DNA of 5,898 bases. Origin: an uncultured Caryophanales bacterium. Its GTDB lineage: Bacteria; Bacillota_I; Bacilli_A; RFN20; CAG-826. The notes beneath the pieces were generated by a model. The model worked only from the letters and a program-made list of their open reading frames with translations, ran no database searches and had not been told where the DNA came from. Below are positions 4,315-5,898 of the stretch, in pieces. Within the stretch, counting starts at the first letter, position 1. Every line of letters starts with the position of its first letter. A program made the translations under genes and the position numbers. The stretch is taken from contig CAMORU010000015.1 of NCBI GenBank assembly GCA_946624155.1, positions 1-5,898 on the forward strand, in the 5' to 3' direction.

Positions 4315-5898
4315 ACTCTTTCATATTTTTTAAGACTTCTTCTTCAAGCTGACGATAGGCAACTTTTCCAACCAAAGTTTTTGGAAGATCATCCCTAAAT
4401 TCAATTTCTCTAGGCATCGCGTATTTAGCGATATATTTTTTGCAGTGATTTAATATTGACTGCTTTAATAATTCAGATGGGACTTTTCCTTTTTTCAGAA
4501 CAATATAAGCTTTGACTTTATGCATTCTATATGGGTCTGGAACGCCAATTACACAACTCATTTGAACTGCATCATGTTTTTCAATAATATTTTCAATCTG
4601 AGCTGGATAAACGTTATAACCGCTAGTTACAATAAGTCTTTTAATTCTTCCTCTAAAGTAAATAAAACCTTCGTCATCCATATAACCAAGATCTCCAGTA
4701 TGTAACCATACAGTTCCAAATTTATCTTTGTGGAGGGTATCGGCAGTTTCTTCAAGATGATTTGTATATTCTTTCATTACAGTTGGTCCGGCGAGAATAA
4801 TTTCACCCTCTTCACCATAAGGGAGTTCATCATCAGTTCCTGGTTTTACTATTTTATAGTAAGTATCAGGGAAAGGAATACCTATAGAGCCTTCTTTTGC
4901 TTTAGTTAAAGGCGTTAAACAAGAGGCTGTAACACATTCAGTTGTTCCGTAACCTTCTCTTATTTGAATTGTGGCTTTATGTTCCTTTAGAAACGTATCA
5001 AACTTCTTTTTTAGTTCAATAGAAAGAGAGTCTCCGCCAGAAAATACGCCTTTAAGACAAGATAAATCAGCTTTATTCATTACTTTTGTTCTTGTTAAAG
5101 CTTCATATAATGTAGGTACGCCTGCAATAAAATTGCATCGATACTTAACAACAAGTTTTGAATATGAATCTGCGGTAAATCTAGGAACTAAAATACAAGT
5201 TCCACCACCGCAAAGAATTGAGTGGACACATACGCCTAAACCAAATCCATGGAATAAAGGCATTGCAGCAAGCATAGTATCACTTACCCTATACATTGGG
5301 TTTGTAGCCACGATTTGAGCCGCTAAAGCGTTAAAATTTAGGTTAGTTAAGGCAATTCCTTTAGGAGTTCCCGTTGTTCCCCCTGAATAAAGAACGACAG
5401 CTGTCTCATCTTTATCTTTATGAGCGCGTATAAGTTCGCGGTCATTTCCTAGTTTAATGAAGTTCTTCCAAGTAATATTCGAACCATCTTTTGGAAGTTT
5501 AGGTATTTTTCTACCTGTTGTTATTTGAAAGCCGACTTTCATTAAAGGATTCAAAACATCTTTAAGATTTGCTAACAAGAAATGTTCTACATTTCCTTCC
5601 TTAATAGCTGGAATAAATTTCTTATAAAAAGCATTTACAGTTAAAACTAATTTACATTTAGAATCTTGAATATAGAACAAAATTTCTTTTTCCGCACTTA
5701 GTGGGTGAATCATATGAGCAACACCACCAATTAAATTAACTGCATAGAAGGCATAAATCCCTTGTGGGCAGTTTGGCATAGCAATAACTACATGATCCCC
5801 TTCTTTTAATCCTAGAGCTTGAAATGATTTTGCGGTTCTATGTATTTCTTCTACAAGTTCTCTATATGTAATTTTGGTGTGCATGAAATTAAGCGCGA
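4313..5898 (-). CDS. AMP-forming acyl-CoA synthetase (ANL superfamily), N-terminus outside the window
   Basis: Activates a carboxylic acid, probably a medium or long-chain fatty acid, with ATP to an acyl-adenylate and then to acyl-CoA. Counting from the first in-window Met (5884), the ATP P-loop YSGGTTGTPKG is at 166-176, the adenine-binding EGYGTTE at 310-316, and the ribose-binding Asp398 in HTGDLGYMDDEG. The hinge region RGRIKRLIVTSGYNVYP is at 411-427, and the catalytic Lys507 is in LPKTLVGKVAYR near the C-terminus. All are intact. The Met at 5884 is probably internal: it has no Shine-Dalgarno site, the frame stays open to the window edge, and the upstream codons add ALNF. ALNFMHTKITYRELVEEI matches the family pattern A-x-N-F-x-G-x-x-x-T-Y-x-E-L, which normally follows about 30-50 residues. 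First visible gene of the minus-strand cluster, 9 nt before the FNT gene. Chain-length preference cannot be read from sequence. Confidence 0.93.
   Translation of the reverse strand, partial: ALNFMHTKITYRELVEEIHRTAKSFQALGLKEGDHVVIAMPNCPQGIYAFYAVNLIGGVAHMIHPLSAEKEILFYIQDSKCKLVLTVNAFYKKFIPAIKEGNVEHFLLANLKDVLNPLMKVGFQITTGRKIPKLPKDGSNITWKNFIKLGNDRELIRAHKDKDETAVVLYSGGTTGTPKGIALTNLNFNALAAQIVATNPMYRVSDTMLAAMPLFHGFGLGVCVHSILCGGGTCILVPRFTADSYSKLVVKYRCNFIAGVPTLYEALTRTKVMNKADLSCLKGVFSGGDSLSIELKKKFDTFLKEHKATIQIREGYGTTECVTASCLTPLTKAKEGSIGIPFPDTYYKIVKPGTDDELPYGEEGEIILAGPTVMKEYTNHLEETADTLHKDKFGTVWLHTGDLGYMDDEGFIYFRGRIKRLIVTSGYNVYPAQIENIIEKHDAVQMSCVIGVPDPYRMHKVKAYIVLKKGKVPSELLKQSILNHCKKYIAKYAMPREIEFRDDLPKTLVGKVAYRQLEEEVLKNMKE

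Noticed and set aside
4971..5318. Plus-strand open frame of 115 codons opposite the acyl-CoA synthetase
   Set aside because: It lies wholly antisense to conserved synthetase motifs, with no SD and no domain-like pattern. It is a chance frame.
1..5898. Alternative genetic code (TGA = Trp), considered because the composition resembles Mollicutes
   Set aside because: All genes are full length under the standard bacterial code, Trp positions in conserved motifs use TGG, and visible stops are TAA or TAG. The absence of TGA stops among five genes is too small a sample to argue otherwise.
1..5898. CRISPR arrays, tRNA or rRNA genes, insertion sequences and riboswitch-like leaders
   Set aside because: Almost every base is coding and the only gap over 20 nt is 75 bp. 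No repeated spacer-like units, cloverleaf, terminal inverted repeats or transposase were seen.

Overview
The window is an ordinary, densely coded piece of a low-GC bacterial chromosome. It is AT-rich (by eye roughly one third G+C), prefers A/T-ending codons, and has good AGGAG-type ribosome binding sites. Trp is always TGG and no in-frame TGA interrupts a gene. The mix of protein types suggests a Firmicutes/Bacilli-like, possibly Erysipelotrichia- or Mollicutes-related gut bacterium using the standard bacterial code. That placement is an inference from composition and protein style, not a sequence match.

Layout: (1) 1-1697, minus strand: a bleomycin hydrolase/aminopeptidase C (pepC) followed 19 nt downstream by a 2,3-bisphosphoglycerate-dependent phosphoglycerate mutase (gpmA) that runs off the left edge. 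(2) 1698-1772: a 75-bp, very AT-rich divergent promoter region. (3) 1773-2762, plus strand: adenosine deaminase, which appears to be leaderless, with a perfect TATAAT box ending 7 nt before its ATG and no Shine-Dalgarno site. (4) 2755-5898, minus strand: a tightly packed cluster transcribed from beyond the right edge, in the order AMP-forming acyl-CoA synthetase (N-terminus outside the window), formate/nitrite-family channel, and proline-iminopeptidase-like alpha/beta hydrolase. The last two overlap by 20 nt.

The adenosine deaminase and hydrolase genes converge and overlap by 8 bp at their stop codons, so neither has its own terminator space. A hairpin followed by six T residues lies about 30 bp past the deaminase stop. 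It falls inside the opposite-strand hydrolase gene, over the codons of that enzyme's catalytic His motif.

Functionally these are housekeeping and nutrient-salvage genes: peptide trimming (PepC, the iminopeptidase-like hydrolase), purine nucleoside salvage (adenosine deaminase), lower glycolysis (GpmA), fatty or carboxylic acid activation (acyl-CoA synthetase) and small monocarboxylate or anion passage (FNT channel). I found no RNA gene, CRISPR array, mobile element or defence-type system, and nothing that amounts to a new biological system. The points of interest are the expression architecture (leaderless start, embedded terminator, overlapping genes) and a divergent FNT channel.
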